DNA from: Paenibacillus sp. FSL W8-0186
GTDB lineage: Bacteria > Bacillota > Bacilli > Paenibacillales > Paenibacillaceae
Direction: 5' to 3'
Assembly (NCBI RefSeq): GCF_037969765.1
Contig: NZ_CP150207.1
Span: 868,001 to 932,000 of the forward strand
DNA length: 64,000 nt
In this document: piece by piece, positions 53,225 through 60,966 of the stretch
Numbering within the stretch: the stretch's first letter is position 1
How the letters are laid out: each line of letters opens with the position of its first letter
Program-made: the position numbers and the translations under genes
Notes under the pieces: model-generated
Database searches by the model: none
What the model saw: only the letters and a program-made list of their open reading frames with translations
Told to the model about the DNA's origin: nothing

Positions 53225-53258
53225 GAGCTAACTGGAATGGTTGAGCTAACTGGATTGG
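53225..53258 (+). repeat. Tandem repeat of an 18-bp unit before padR
   Basis: GAGCTAACTGGAATGGTT is followed directly by GAGCTAACTGGATTGG, ending just before the PadR ribosome site. Confidence 0.7.
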
Positions 53259-53269
53259 AGAAATGATAC

Positions 53270-53617
53270 ATGACGACCTACAGCCAAATGCTAAAGGGCA
53301 TTCTAGAGGGCTGCATATTGGCCTTGATGGAGAGAAAAGAGGTTTATGGGTATGAGCTTACGACATTGCTGGAGCAATCGGGCTTGTCGTTTGTTAGTGA
53401 AGGGAGCATCTACCCGCTGCTGCTGCGGATGCAGAAGGAAGGGCTGATCTGCGGTGAGTTACGGCAGGACGGGGTGTCCGGCGGACCGCCCCGGAAATAT
53501 TACCGATTAACGGATGAAGGCGTGCAGTCGCTGCGGCAGTTTCGGAAATCCTGGGATGGGCTGCGGCAAAGCGTGGATCACGTACTGACGAAAGGAGCTG
53601 GCGGACATGAAGATTAA
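53270..53617 (+). CDS. PadR family transcriptional regulator
   Basis: A 115-residue winged-helix repressor. The PadR pattern is clear: KGILEGCILALMERKEVYGY, then SEGSIYPLLLRMQKEG and GPPRKYYRLTDEG. PadR proteins bind palindromes at their own promoter and release on binding small hydrophobic ligands. The next gene overlaps by 11 bases, a common PadR plus membrane-protein pair, so the regulator probably controls it. Confidence 0.93.
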   Translation: MTTYSQMLKGILEGCILALMERKEVYGYELTTLLEQSGLSFVSEGSIYPLLLRMQKEGLICGELRQDGVSGGPPRKYYRLTDEGVQSLRQFRKSWDGLRQSVDHVLTKGAGGHED

Positions 53618-54275
53618 TCAGATGGCAGAGGAGAATAACCGGCTGAGAGCGCAAATGACACCAGAGAATGAGGCGTATTTTGATAATATGGTTGTTTATT
53701 TACGCTCAAGCCGAGTCGATCAGGCTGAGGCAGAAGAGCTGCTTCTAGAGACGGCTCAGCACATGCTCGAGGCCCAGCGGCATGGGAAGACTGCTGCGGA
53801 GGTATTTGGAGAGGATCCGGAGCAGTACTTCCGAGAGCTGCTGGAACATTTGCCTAAGAGAAGCCTGCGGGAGGCGATATCGGAGTATGCGATGATCCCA
53901 TGGATCGCCTTAACCTGGATGTTTGCGGTGCAGGCCTTGTTCGGCTTCATCGCCATGGGATTTGGGAACAAGACGGGTGCCTTCAACCGAATCAGCCTTT
54001 TTTCTGTGCTAATGCTGGTCTTTGCCTCGATTGCTGTAATTGAATTGGTGTTGAGGGTGCTGAAGCGCGATAGCGTCAAGCCGGTTGGTAAAGGGCGCGG
54101 CTTCAGTCTGAAGATTGCCGCGATTTATGGCGTCTATCTGGCGGCAGTCATATTAGCGGCAGTCTATTTGCACGATAAGCTGCCTGTTATTGAAGCAGCG
54201 CCATGGGTAAGCCTGGGGTTGTTCATCGTTGGCCTTCTCGGCCAGAAGTTTATTTTCATGCGAAATAATTCATGA
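53607..54275 (+). CDS. Membrane protein paired with PadR (DUF1129/DUF1700-like)
   Basis: A 222-residue protein. A cytoplasmic helical N-terminus (~1-90) with the pattern EAEELLLETAQHMLEAQ and VFGEDPEQYFREL resembles the DUF1129/DUF1048 families found next to PadR genes. Four hydrophobic segments follow. The ATG at 53607 overlaps the PadR stop and has AAAGGAG upstream. It probably takes part in membrane stress or signalling, but no activity is known. Confidence 0.75.
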   Translation: MKINQMAEENNRLRAQMTPENEAYFDNMVVYLRSSRVDQAEAEELLLETAQHMLEAQRHGKTAAEVFGEDPEQYFRELLEHLPKRSLREAISEYAMIPWIALTWMFAVQALFGFIAMGFGNKTGAFNRISLFSVLMLVFASIAVIELVLRVLKRDSVKPVGKGRGFSLKIAAIYGVYLAAVILAAVYLHDKLPVIEAAPWVSLGLFIVGLLGQKFIFMRNNS

Positions 54276-54298
54276 TAGCAACGATATTGTCGTTTTGC

Positions 54299-55456
54299 CT
54301 ACAGCAGGGAGATCGACGTGCTGCCGGCCAGCGAGGAGGCAGGTGTGAACCACTGCTCGATAATGTCGCTGACGATCGTTTTGGCAGCCTCGGGTCTGCG
54401 CACAAGATCGATCTCCCCGTAAACATGGGCTAACCGCTCCTCGTTTAAGAGAAGCCCATCGATTTGGCGGATCAGGGTGCCTGGATCGTTCGCAATATGG
54501 GCGATTCCTTTGCTCTCTAAATACAGGGCGTTATTCAGCTCCTGGCCTGGTACAGGGCGGTACACGAAGATGGGAAGACGGCTGACAAGCGCTTCTGAGA
54601 GCGTAATTCCGCCCGGCTTCGTTACGATACAATGGCTCAGCTGCATTAGCTGGGCTATTTCGCTAATATAGCCGAACAGGTGGAAGTGCGGGTGCTGTCC
54701 GAGCTCCTGATCCAGCTTGCGGTGGAGCTCTTTGTTCCTTCCGCAGACGGCGATGACCTGATAGTTGTCTTTAGCGAGCAGTGTCTCGCAAATATCGCGG
54801 ATGCCCTGCATGACGCCGAACGCCCCGGCCATGATCAGAATTGTTCGCCTCGAGGGATCGAGCCGGCAGAGCTGCTCTGTTGCCATATTGGGACTGCGAC
54901 CGAAATCAGGCTTTAGCGGAATCCCGCTGACCAGCACCCGTTCCGCCGGAATGCCGCGTCTTACGAGATCCTGCATCAACTCCTCCGTAGCTACGTAATA
55001 ACGATCCACGCCAGGGTGAACCCAGCGTCCGTGCAGGTCAAAATCGGTAACGATGTTGATCAGGGGGAGCTTCAGTCCCGTTTTTTTCAGCAATTTCGGC
55101 ATGGCCAACTGGGGAAAAGTATGAATGATAAGGTCGGGCTCAATGCTGGAGATGGCCTGCTCAAGCTTCCTCATTCCGAGGGAATTGAGTACGCTCAACA
55201 AAGATGTATCCGGCTGCAGGTCCTTTGTGGCATTGTAGACCCAGCCATAGAGTAATGGCATCGTTTTGAAGCTCTGCATATATACGAACTTGGTCATTTC
55301 GTTCAGCAGAGGATGCGCCTCTGCCATCAAGTCCAGCAGTTCGACGTCCGTAATCCCCGACCGATGAAAGCTTGCTTCAAGGGCTTTGGAAGCCTGATAA
55401 TGCCCCTCGCCATAGCTGGCATACATAATCAATACTTTGGGCGAGCCTGAGAGCAT
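54299..55456 (-). CDS. MGDG synthase/UgtP-type glycosyltransferase
   Basis: A 385-residue peripheral membrane enzyme of the GT28 type that transfers a sugar from a nucleotide to diacylglycerol or a related lipid. The N-terminal MGDG-synthase block SYGEGHYQASKAL and DLMAEAHP, the middle IVTDFDLHGRWVHPGVDRYYV, and the nucleotide-sugar site VTKPGGITLSEAL are visible. Acceptor and sugar cannot be read. It stands 23 bp from the end of the convergent PadR-paired gene. Confidence 0.88.
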   Translation of the reverse strand: MLSGSPKVLIMYASYGEGHYQASKALEASFHRSGITDVELLDLMAEAHPLLNEMTKFVYMQSFKTMPLLYGWVYNATKDLQPDTSLLSVLNSLGMRKLEQAISSIEPDLIIHTFPQLAMPKLLKKTGLKLPLINIVTDFDLHGRWVHPGVDRYYVATEELMQDLVRRGIPAERVLVSGIPLKPDFGRSPNMATEQLCRLDPSRRTILIMAGAFGVMQGIRDICETLLAKDNYQVIAVCGRNKELHRKLDQELGQHPHFHLFGYISEIAQLMQLSHCIVTKPGGITLSEALVSRLPIFVYRPVPGQELNNALYLESKGIAHIANDPGTLIRQIDGLLLNEERLAHVYGEIDLVRRPEAAKTIVSDIIEQWFTPASSLAGSTSISLL

Positions 55457-55522
55457 AGCTAAATCCCTCCCGATGAACTTAAGAATTGGTTATTCAGAAA
55501 ATAAAGAATTCTAGTATTGCGG

Positions 55523-56548
55523 TTAGCTGTGCTTCAATGCAGGCATAATGAACTTTTCCAGCAGCGGCCTGGGGTTCTTCCAGCGGTTCAGATCGCTGGC
55601 CGCCGTAAATACGACAACGGCATCGAGCGAAGGGATCACATTGATTTGCTGTCCTCCATGCCCATGGGCATAGGCGAATGGAATCCCGTTTGCTTTGGTC
55701 GTCCACCAATGATAGCCATAACGGCCATAGCCGGGACTCTCTGGGGCTAAAGGAGTCATTGAGCGAGTCAGCCACTCGGCAGAGAGAAGCCGCTCGTGCT
55801 CCCATACGCCGCCCTGCAGGCAGAGCAGGCCGATCTTCGCCATGTCCCGTGCCGTTAAATGAAGTCCGATATGACCCATCGAATGGCCTTCGGGACTGGC
55901 GCTCCACGAAACATTTTCAATGCCGAGCGGACCGAACAAATATTTCCCGGCATACTCCGCCGCGCTCAGCCCTGTCCATTCCGTCAGCAATACGGAGAGA
56001 AGATGGCTATCTACACTACAGTATTGAAAGGTCCCGATTTTATGCTGCTCGATAGGGAGATGCATAATGTATTTTGTCCAATTTCGGCTCTGGTGCAAGC
56101 GATGGATGAGCGCTTCTCCCATTTTAACACCGGTTTTCCAATGAAATCCAGAGGTCATTGTGAGCAAATGACGCAAGGTTAGTTGTTCCCAGAGCGGATC
56201 CAGCGTCCGGTCAGCGTATTTCCGCAAATGTGCAGCGATGGGTTCATCGAGCTGCGGAAGGTCTCCCCGGTAGCTGGCAACGCCTAGCAGAAGGGAAAGG
56301 ATCGACTTGGTGGCCGACCTTAAATCATGAAGGTCGTTCGACTCAAATCCGTTATAATAACGCTCGGTGAGCACGGCATCCTGCCGGGCTACGATGAAGC
56401 TGTGCATTTTAGGGAACCGTTGGATGATTTCTTCGTCCGCGGCACGAAACAGGCTGGCAGCCTCCTTGCTTGGAGCAGGGGGAGTGCAGTGTAAGCCAGC
56501 GGTGTGAGCCTTGGCAGAAGGAGCGGTAATGCTGCTGATGGACTGCAT
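55523..56548 (-). CDS. Serine hydrolase of the class-C beta-lactamase family
   Basis: A 341-residue enzyme without an evident signal peptide. The catalytic Ser-Lys pair is in SATKSI (SxxK), the Tyr motif is YCSVD (a YxS form), and HGHGGQQINV replaces the third KTG box, as in EstB or DUF-type esterases. The start at 56548 (MQSISSI) follows AAAGGAG. It is more likely an esterase or peptidase than an antibiotic resistance enzyme. Confidence 0.85.
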   Translation of the reverse strand: MQSISSITAPSAKAHTAGLHCTPPAPSKEAASLFRAADEEIIQRFPKMHSFIVARQDAVLTERYYNGFESNDLHDLRSATKSILSLLLGVASYRGDLPQLDEPIAAHLRKYADRTLDPLWEQLTLRHLLTMTSGFHWKTGVKMGEALIHRLHQSRNWTKYIMHLPIEQHKIGTFQYCSVDSHLLSVLLTEWTGLSAAEYAGKYLFGPLGIENVSWSASPEGHSMGHIGLHLTARDMAKIGLLCLQGGVWEHERLLSAEWLTRSMTPLAPESPGYGRYGYHWWTTKANGIPFAYAHGHGGQQINVIPSLDAVVVFTAASDLNRWKNPRPLLEKFIMPALKHS

Positions 56549-56725
56549 GTCATTTTCTCCTTTACTCAGTCTTATATATTTATTGTAACCAGAATTAAGG
56601 ATAAGCAATAATTTTGCCGATTGTATAAGTATGCTGGGTTCTGATATTTTTCAAAAAAGGTGTGCGTATGGAAGAAAGCTGTAAGGCCTGAGCTGAATAT
56701 GTTACAATATAAGAGATAGGAGGTT

Positions 56726-56863
56726 ATTCCATCAAGTCTGCGGATTGTCCGGACTACTTGGACATGTGTGGTTGCCAGCTTGATTAAACAGGAATTTCTA
56801 TGGGTATGTAATAGTGTCAGGTGCCTGCCGAGAAGGCGTAATGCAGCCCAAGACTTCATGAAT
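56726..56863 (+). ncRNA. Candidate structured RNA in the leader of a small gene
   Basis: ATTCCATCAAGTCT (56726-56739) pairs with AGACTTCATGAAT (56851-56863), giving 12 base pairs with one bulge and one mismatch. Inside, TGTCC/GGACA (56746-56764) and GCCT/AGGC (56823-56837) form hairpins. A -10-like TACAAT lies at 56703-56708. The long rod with inner hairpins recalls 6S RNA, but no family was matched. Confidence 0.35.
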
Positions 56864-56929
56864 CAACATCACTTTTCGGCGTTCTCGAAATCGGAGCATT
56901 AATTACAAGCGTTCTGGGAGGGAATATGT

Positions 56930-57127
56930 ATGGCAACGAAAGGTCACAATGAAGTAAAGGAAAGTCTGCGGGAGATGACCCGGATATATAAGCCGAAAGA
57001 CCCGAAAAAATTCGTAAAGGAATACGTCCGGAAATATCGCATCATGGGCGGCTATGAAGAGGAATTAACGGACTTGGTTGAACATGAAATGGGCAAGCTC
57101 AATTCAGTCAACTCGTCTGTATCTTGA
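56930..57127 (+). CDS. Small conserved basic protein
   Basis: A 65-residue charged protein, probably helical, with RIYKPKDPKKFVKEYVRKY. The ribosome site GGGAGGG stands eight bases before the ATG. No family recognised. It has a leader of more than 200 bases and lies before the methionine aminopeptidase gene. Confidence 0.65.
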   Translation: MATKGHNEVKESLREMTRIYKPKDPKKFVKEYVRKYRIMGGYEEELTDLVEHEMGKLNSVNSSVS

Positions 57128-57295
57128 CCCTTCCTGCCGAGTGTCAAGCACTTGCAGTCGTTCATTTAATTAGGAACAATGGATATCCGTCTTGCAGCGT
57201 CATGCCGCAGGGCGGTTTTTTTCTGCTTGTTCCTACATATATTATAACAACGCTTATTAACGGGGTGTTAAAGCTCTCGAGAGGGGACGGAAATA

Positions 57296-58048
57296 TTGAA
57301 AATCAACCTGAAGACGAAGGAAGAAATATTAAAAATCCGGGAAGCCGGCAAAATCCTTGCCGAGTGCCACGGCGAGCTTGCCAGCCGGATCCGCCCGGGA
57401 ATGACGACGCTGGAAATCGACGAATGGGTGGAGCAGTACTTGGCTGGCAGAAAAGCAACGCCGGAGCAAAAGGGATACCGGGGGTACCCGTTTGCAACCT
57501 GTGCTTCGGTGAATGATGTTGTCTGCCATGGCTTCCCGAACCATCGCCAGCTCCAGAACGGCGATATCGTCACCATTGACATCGTCGTGAACAAGAATGG
57601 CTGGCTCGCCGATTCAGCCTGGTCTTACCGCATCGGAGAGGTTAGCGTAGAAGCTGACCGGCTGCTGACCGCCACGCATAAAGCCTTGGAGAAAGGCATC
57701 GCGCAGGCTGTGGCGGGCAACCGCGTGGGAGACATCAGCGCGGCGGTTCAAGGGGTGGCGAGAGAAGCAGGCATCGGCATCGTAAAGCCGCTGATCGGGC
57801 ACGGCATTGGCCGGTCCATGCATGAGCCCCCGGATGTGCCGAACTTTGGGCGCGCCCATACCGGACCGCTCTTGCGGGAGGGGATGGTCATCACGGTAGA
57901 ACCGATCCTGACCTCCGGCGACACGGGCGCCGTCCTGTGGGACGATGACGGGTGGACGATCCGTACGGCCGACGGAAGCTTGGGCGGGCATTACGAACAT
58001 ACGATAGCGATAACAAAAGGAGCTCCCGTCATCCTTACTTCTTTGTGA
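57296..58048 (+). CDS. map: Methionine aminopeptidase type I
   Basis: A 250-residue cytoplasmic metalloenzyme that removes the N-terminal Met from new proteins. The substrate and metal sites are visible: the Asp pair in IDIVVNKNGWLADSAW, His in HGIGRSMHEPP, Glu in VEPIL, and the final Glu region with GHYEHTIAIT. The start is TTG 57296 after GAGAGGGG. It appears to be a second copy beside the one expected in the ribosomal protein operon, which is common in Bacilli. Confidence 0.93.
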   Translation: MKINLKTKEEILKIREAGKILAECHGELASRIRPGMTTLEIDEWVEQYLAGRKATPEQKGYRGYPFATCASVNDVVCHGFPNHRQLQNGDIVTIDIVVNKNGWLADSAWSYRIGEVSVEADRLLTATHKALEKGIAQAVAGNRVGDISAAVQGVAREAGIGIVKPLIGHGIGRSMHEPPDVPNFGRAHTGPLLREGMVITVEPILTSGDTGAVLWDDDGWTIRTADGSLGGHYEHTIAITKGAPVILTSL

Positions 58049-58077
58049 AGAGGACGTGCGATGGCGGGGCTTTTTTC
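58021..58077 (+). terminator. Possible terminator of map
   Basis: AGCTCCCGTCATC at the gene end pairs with GATGGCGGGGCT (with one bulge), followed by TTTTTT. The stem includes the last codons of map. Confidence 0.5.
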
Positions 58078-58269
58078 TCAAGATATAACAAGGCATCCGT
58101 ATCCGATTCGGTACCTCATTACCCTTTACGCCAAGATAAACTAGCATCAAACAGCGGTCTGTCTTCCTTGAATTTACGTCGAGAACGATTGCCTTATATC
58201 ACTGGCTTCCCGAAGGCCAACAGGTCTCAGGCTAAACTGGAAGGAAGGCGGAATCCAAGGAGCGGACCG

Positions 58270-58545
58270 CACGCAGGGAGCAAAGGGATTTGTGATGGAG
58301 ATGTTGGCAGAGATGGATACAAGTGCGGGTATAGTCTCAAGTTCAGTTTCAAGTGCGGATACAAGTCTAGGCACAGATACAAGTAGAGTTACATGCACAA
58401 AGCACAGTTTCAGGTACAGATAGAAGTAGAGTCACAAAGCTCAATTATAAATACAGCATAAAGTGTGGTAAGGGTACAGATATGGGTAAAGGTATGGGTA
58501 AGTATATAGTTAACGGGGTGGGAGTGCGGGTAGGGGCGAAACTGT
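58270..58545. repeat. Degenerate low-complexity tract
   Basis: Drifting six-base words such as GATACAAGTG, AGTCTCAAG and GGGTAAAGGTATG recur without a clean array. The style is like the tract at 26135-26460. No coding potential was seen. Confidence 0.6.
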
Positions 58546-58651
58546 AATCTATCGCAGCCGTTAAAATTGTCCTCGTCGAGTCGCCATCAGTAGCAACTAG
58601 AATGGGATTGCAGATTAGAATACCTTCTGGATATCACAACAATCTAACCCA

Positions 58652-58675
58652 AACGGCAGAGATGTCGTTTTTTTT
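58652..58675 (+). terminator. Orphan terminator
   Basis: AACGGCA/TGTCGTT stem with a GAGA loop, followed by an eight-T run. No gene precedes it within 500 bp, so it may end a small RNA or a lost gene. Confidence 0.65.
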
Positions 58676-58810
58676 GATTTGTGGCTTTTACTTTTTGTCG
58701 CTGATCCTTATTCGATCATTTGCTAAGTGCTGCGGTGATAAGGTCGGGTGATAAGCACATTCGGACAAACCCATGATGTACTTCGAAAGAGACCTGCAAC
58801 GGGTAGCCTG

Positions 58811-59000
58811 AATCTAACGAATCTCATTAGCGTTATTTGTACATATTAGCTATTAATTTAAATCTAACGAATCTAAGTCACCTTATTTGCGGTTTATTTT
58901 CCTATTGGAGTGGTTAAGCATGAAATAACGTTACATAGCTTCGTTACATTTTAACGGTGGCTCTTTTTAGGTAAATAGCGCTCGTGAGATTCGTTAGAAT
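58811..59000. repeat. Family-2 nested inverted-repeat element, locus 2
   Basis: Two forward units (AATCTAACGAATCT at 58811 and 58861) carry TTATTTG tails. An inverted partial unit GCTTCGTTACATTTT (58938-58952) and an inverted unit AGATTCGTTAGAAT (58987-59000) follow. The 190-bp length and layout equal locus 1 at 18005-18194. Confidence 0.7.
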
Positions 59001-59034
59001 GCCACGTCCCGTATTTCGGACATAGCACCTCGTG

Positions 59035-59480
59035 TTTTGTGTTCCGTTCACGACCGGCCTGGTACCTCGTGTCCCGATTTCACACTCCGGCCTAGCGCTG
59101 CGTGTCCGGTGACCAACCGCACGTCCAATCTCGTTCCGGCCGACTATCGTTCGGGTCCCGTGTCTCGTTCAAGGCCTTACGTTCTCGTTCCGATCACACT
59201 ATCGTTGGTGTTTTGTTCTCGATTAACGACCTAAGCCCATGCCGCGTGTCCCATCCGGATCCCGATTTCGCTCTTGAGCCCCGAATTTGAACTCGAGCAT
59301 CCTGATCTCGATCTCGATCGATCACCGATCACCGATCCCGGATCCCTCGAGCCCTGATCTCAGTCCAGCTCTCCGCTTCACAGGCCGATCTCGGTCAAGT
59401 CCCCGTCTAGCCACAATCACGGGAGCACGGAGGTTCGGCGGAGCAGTTTGCCACTTGCTGCCAGCGGGGATTGCTCGATA
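59035..59480. other. Non-coding pyrimidine-rich low-complexity region
   Basis: Repeated words such as TCGTTCC, GATCTCGATC and ACCGATCACCGATC fill this stretch. Short open frames exist in two frames but lack ribosome sites and family resemblance. Nothing functional was recognised. Confidence 0.5.
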
Positions 59481-59704
59481 GCCAGAGGCTTGGAGTTTTT
59501 TTGATCAATTGTGACAAGAAATTCGCTGAAATGTCGAAAATGGTTCAAAATGATTTGGCCGAGGGCAAAATGGGAAAGCGCCTCTCACAGTCTAGCGGCA
59601 AGAAACGAGGCGCAGGGGGAAACAGAAGGGTGGAAACGCTCGCAAACCTTGTTATGGCGGGCTTTTTCAGACATTTGAACAATTTGTGAACTCCCTTGAT
59701 CTCA

Positions 59705-59733
59705 TTGACAAAAGAGGGGTTCACTCTTATATT
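59705..59733 (+). promoter_or_regulatory. Sigma-A promoter of the cta operon
   Basis: A perfect TTGACA and a TATATT with exactly 17 bp between. It is followed by a ~110-base leader. Confidence 0.65.
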
Positions 59734-59789
59734 TAATAAGTGATTGTTTTAATTGACAGGATTGCAGTTTCCGTGCTAGGGCAGGAAAG

Positions 59790-59812
59790 TTTTTCCCCGG
59801 GCAAGGGAAAAA
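59790..59812 (+). promoter_or_regulatory. Leader hairpin before ctaC
   Basis: TTTTTCCC and GGGAAAAA pair perfectly, and CAGG/CCTG may add an outer stem. No T run follows, so it may influence mRNA stability or translation. Confidence 0.4.
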
Positions 59813-59854
59813 GCCTGTAATCATCGGAAGAATACGTAAAAGTGGGGTAGATCA

Positions 59855-60913
59855 ATGATGAAACGGTGGAAGGCTGGGAAAAGGCTTGTTCCTTTGTTTG
59901 TTGGGCTGACGTTCTTACTGTCCGCTTGCGGTCGCGAAGACTTGTCTGCACTCAGACCACAAGGCCCGGTAGCACAAGGACAATTCGATTTGATGAAGCT
60001 GGCGATTACGATCATGCTCTCCGTGCTCGTAATTGTATTCGGTATTGCGGCCTATGTACTGATTAAGTTCCGTCGCAAGCCTGGGGATAAGGAGATGCCG
60101 AAGCAAGTGGAAGGAAATCACCTGCTGGAGATCATCTGGACAGGGATTCCGCTGATTCTCGTTCTCGTCCTTGCTGTAGCGACGGTACAGAAAGTGTTCG
60201 CTTATGGGGAGAACTATTGGGAGGATAAGGATGCCGTTCGGGTAAAGGTAACCTCGCATTTGTTCTGGTGGGAGTTCAATTATCCGGATTACGACATTAC
60301 GACGGCTCAGGATTTGATTATTCCTACGAATAAGAAAATCGCTTTTCAATTGAAGACTGCAGACGTCATTCACTCCTTCTGGGTGCCTTCACTTGGAGGA
60401 AAGACGGATACGAATACCGAGGGGACGATTAACACAGCTTGGCTGGAGGCCGAGAAAGAAGGCGTTTACCTCGGGAAGTGTGCGGAGCTGTGCGGGCCGT
60501 CCCATGCCTTGATGGAATTTAAGGTGAAGGCGGTAAGCCAGGAATCGTTTGATAATTGGGTAGCCGCAATTAAGCAGCCGGTTGAGCCGATCCAGGATCC
60601 TGCACTTGCTGAAGTGTTCAAGACGCAATGTCTGAGCTGCCATGCGGTAGGGGATCAAGGCGGGCCGATGGGGCCGAACTTGACGGGTATCGGAAACCGC
60701 GAGACGGTCGCGGGCATCCTGATCAACGAAGAAGGCTCGAACAAACCGTTCCCGGGCAAGCCGGTTAAAGACAATTTGATCGAATGGTTGACCAACCCGC
60801 AAGAAGTCAAGCCGGGTAACCATATGCCTTCTCCTAAGGAAGACCTTGGGCTGACGGACGAAGAAATTGAAGGAATTGCGGAGTATTTGGCTAACGTCAA
60901 GCTGAATTACTAA
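59855..60913 (+). CDS. ctaC: Cytochrome c oxidase subunit II with fused cytochrome c (caa3)
   Basis: A 352-residue lipoprotein (LSACG lipobox) with two membrane spans (~45-70, ~90-110) and an outside domain. The CuA site CAELCGPSHALM (~208-219) and the haem motif CLSCHAV (~258) are intact, so it accepts electrons from cytochrome c and passes them to subunit I. Length and fusion are typical of the Bacillus caa3 oxidase. It begins the ctaCDEF operon; ATG 59855 or 59858 may be used. Confidence 0.96.
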   Translation: MMKRWKAGKRLVPLFVGLTFLLSACGREDLSALRPQGPVAQGQFDLMKLAITIMLSVLVIVFGIAAYVLIKFRRKPGDKEMPKQVEGNHLLEIIWTGIPLILVLVLAVATVQKVFAYGENYWEDKDAVRVKVTSHLFWWEFNYPDYDITTAQDLIIPTNKKIAFQLKTADVIHSFWVPSLGGKTDTNTEGTINTAWLEAEKEGVYLGKCAELCGPSHALMEFKVKAVSQESFDNWVAAIKQPVEPIQDPALAEVFKTQCLSCHAVGDQGGPMGPNLTGIGNRETVAGILINEEGSNKPFPGKPVKDNLIEWLTNPQEVKPGNHMPSPKEDLGLTDEEIEGIAEYLANVKLNY

Positions 60914-60966
60914 TTTCAGATTATCAGACGGCATTGATGCACAGGACTTTAAAGGGGGTACAAACC

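Noticed and set aside
55523..56548. Antibiotic-resistance beta-lactamase
   Set aside because: The SxxK motif is present, but the Tyr box is YxS, the KTG box is replaced by HGHGG, and no signal peptide is seen.
59471..59689. Open frame of 72 codons before the cta promoter
   Set aside because: There is no ribosome site or family resemblance, and it lies in drifting non-coding sequence.
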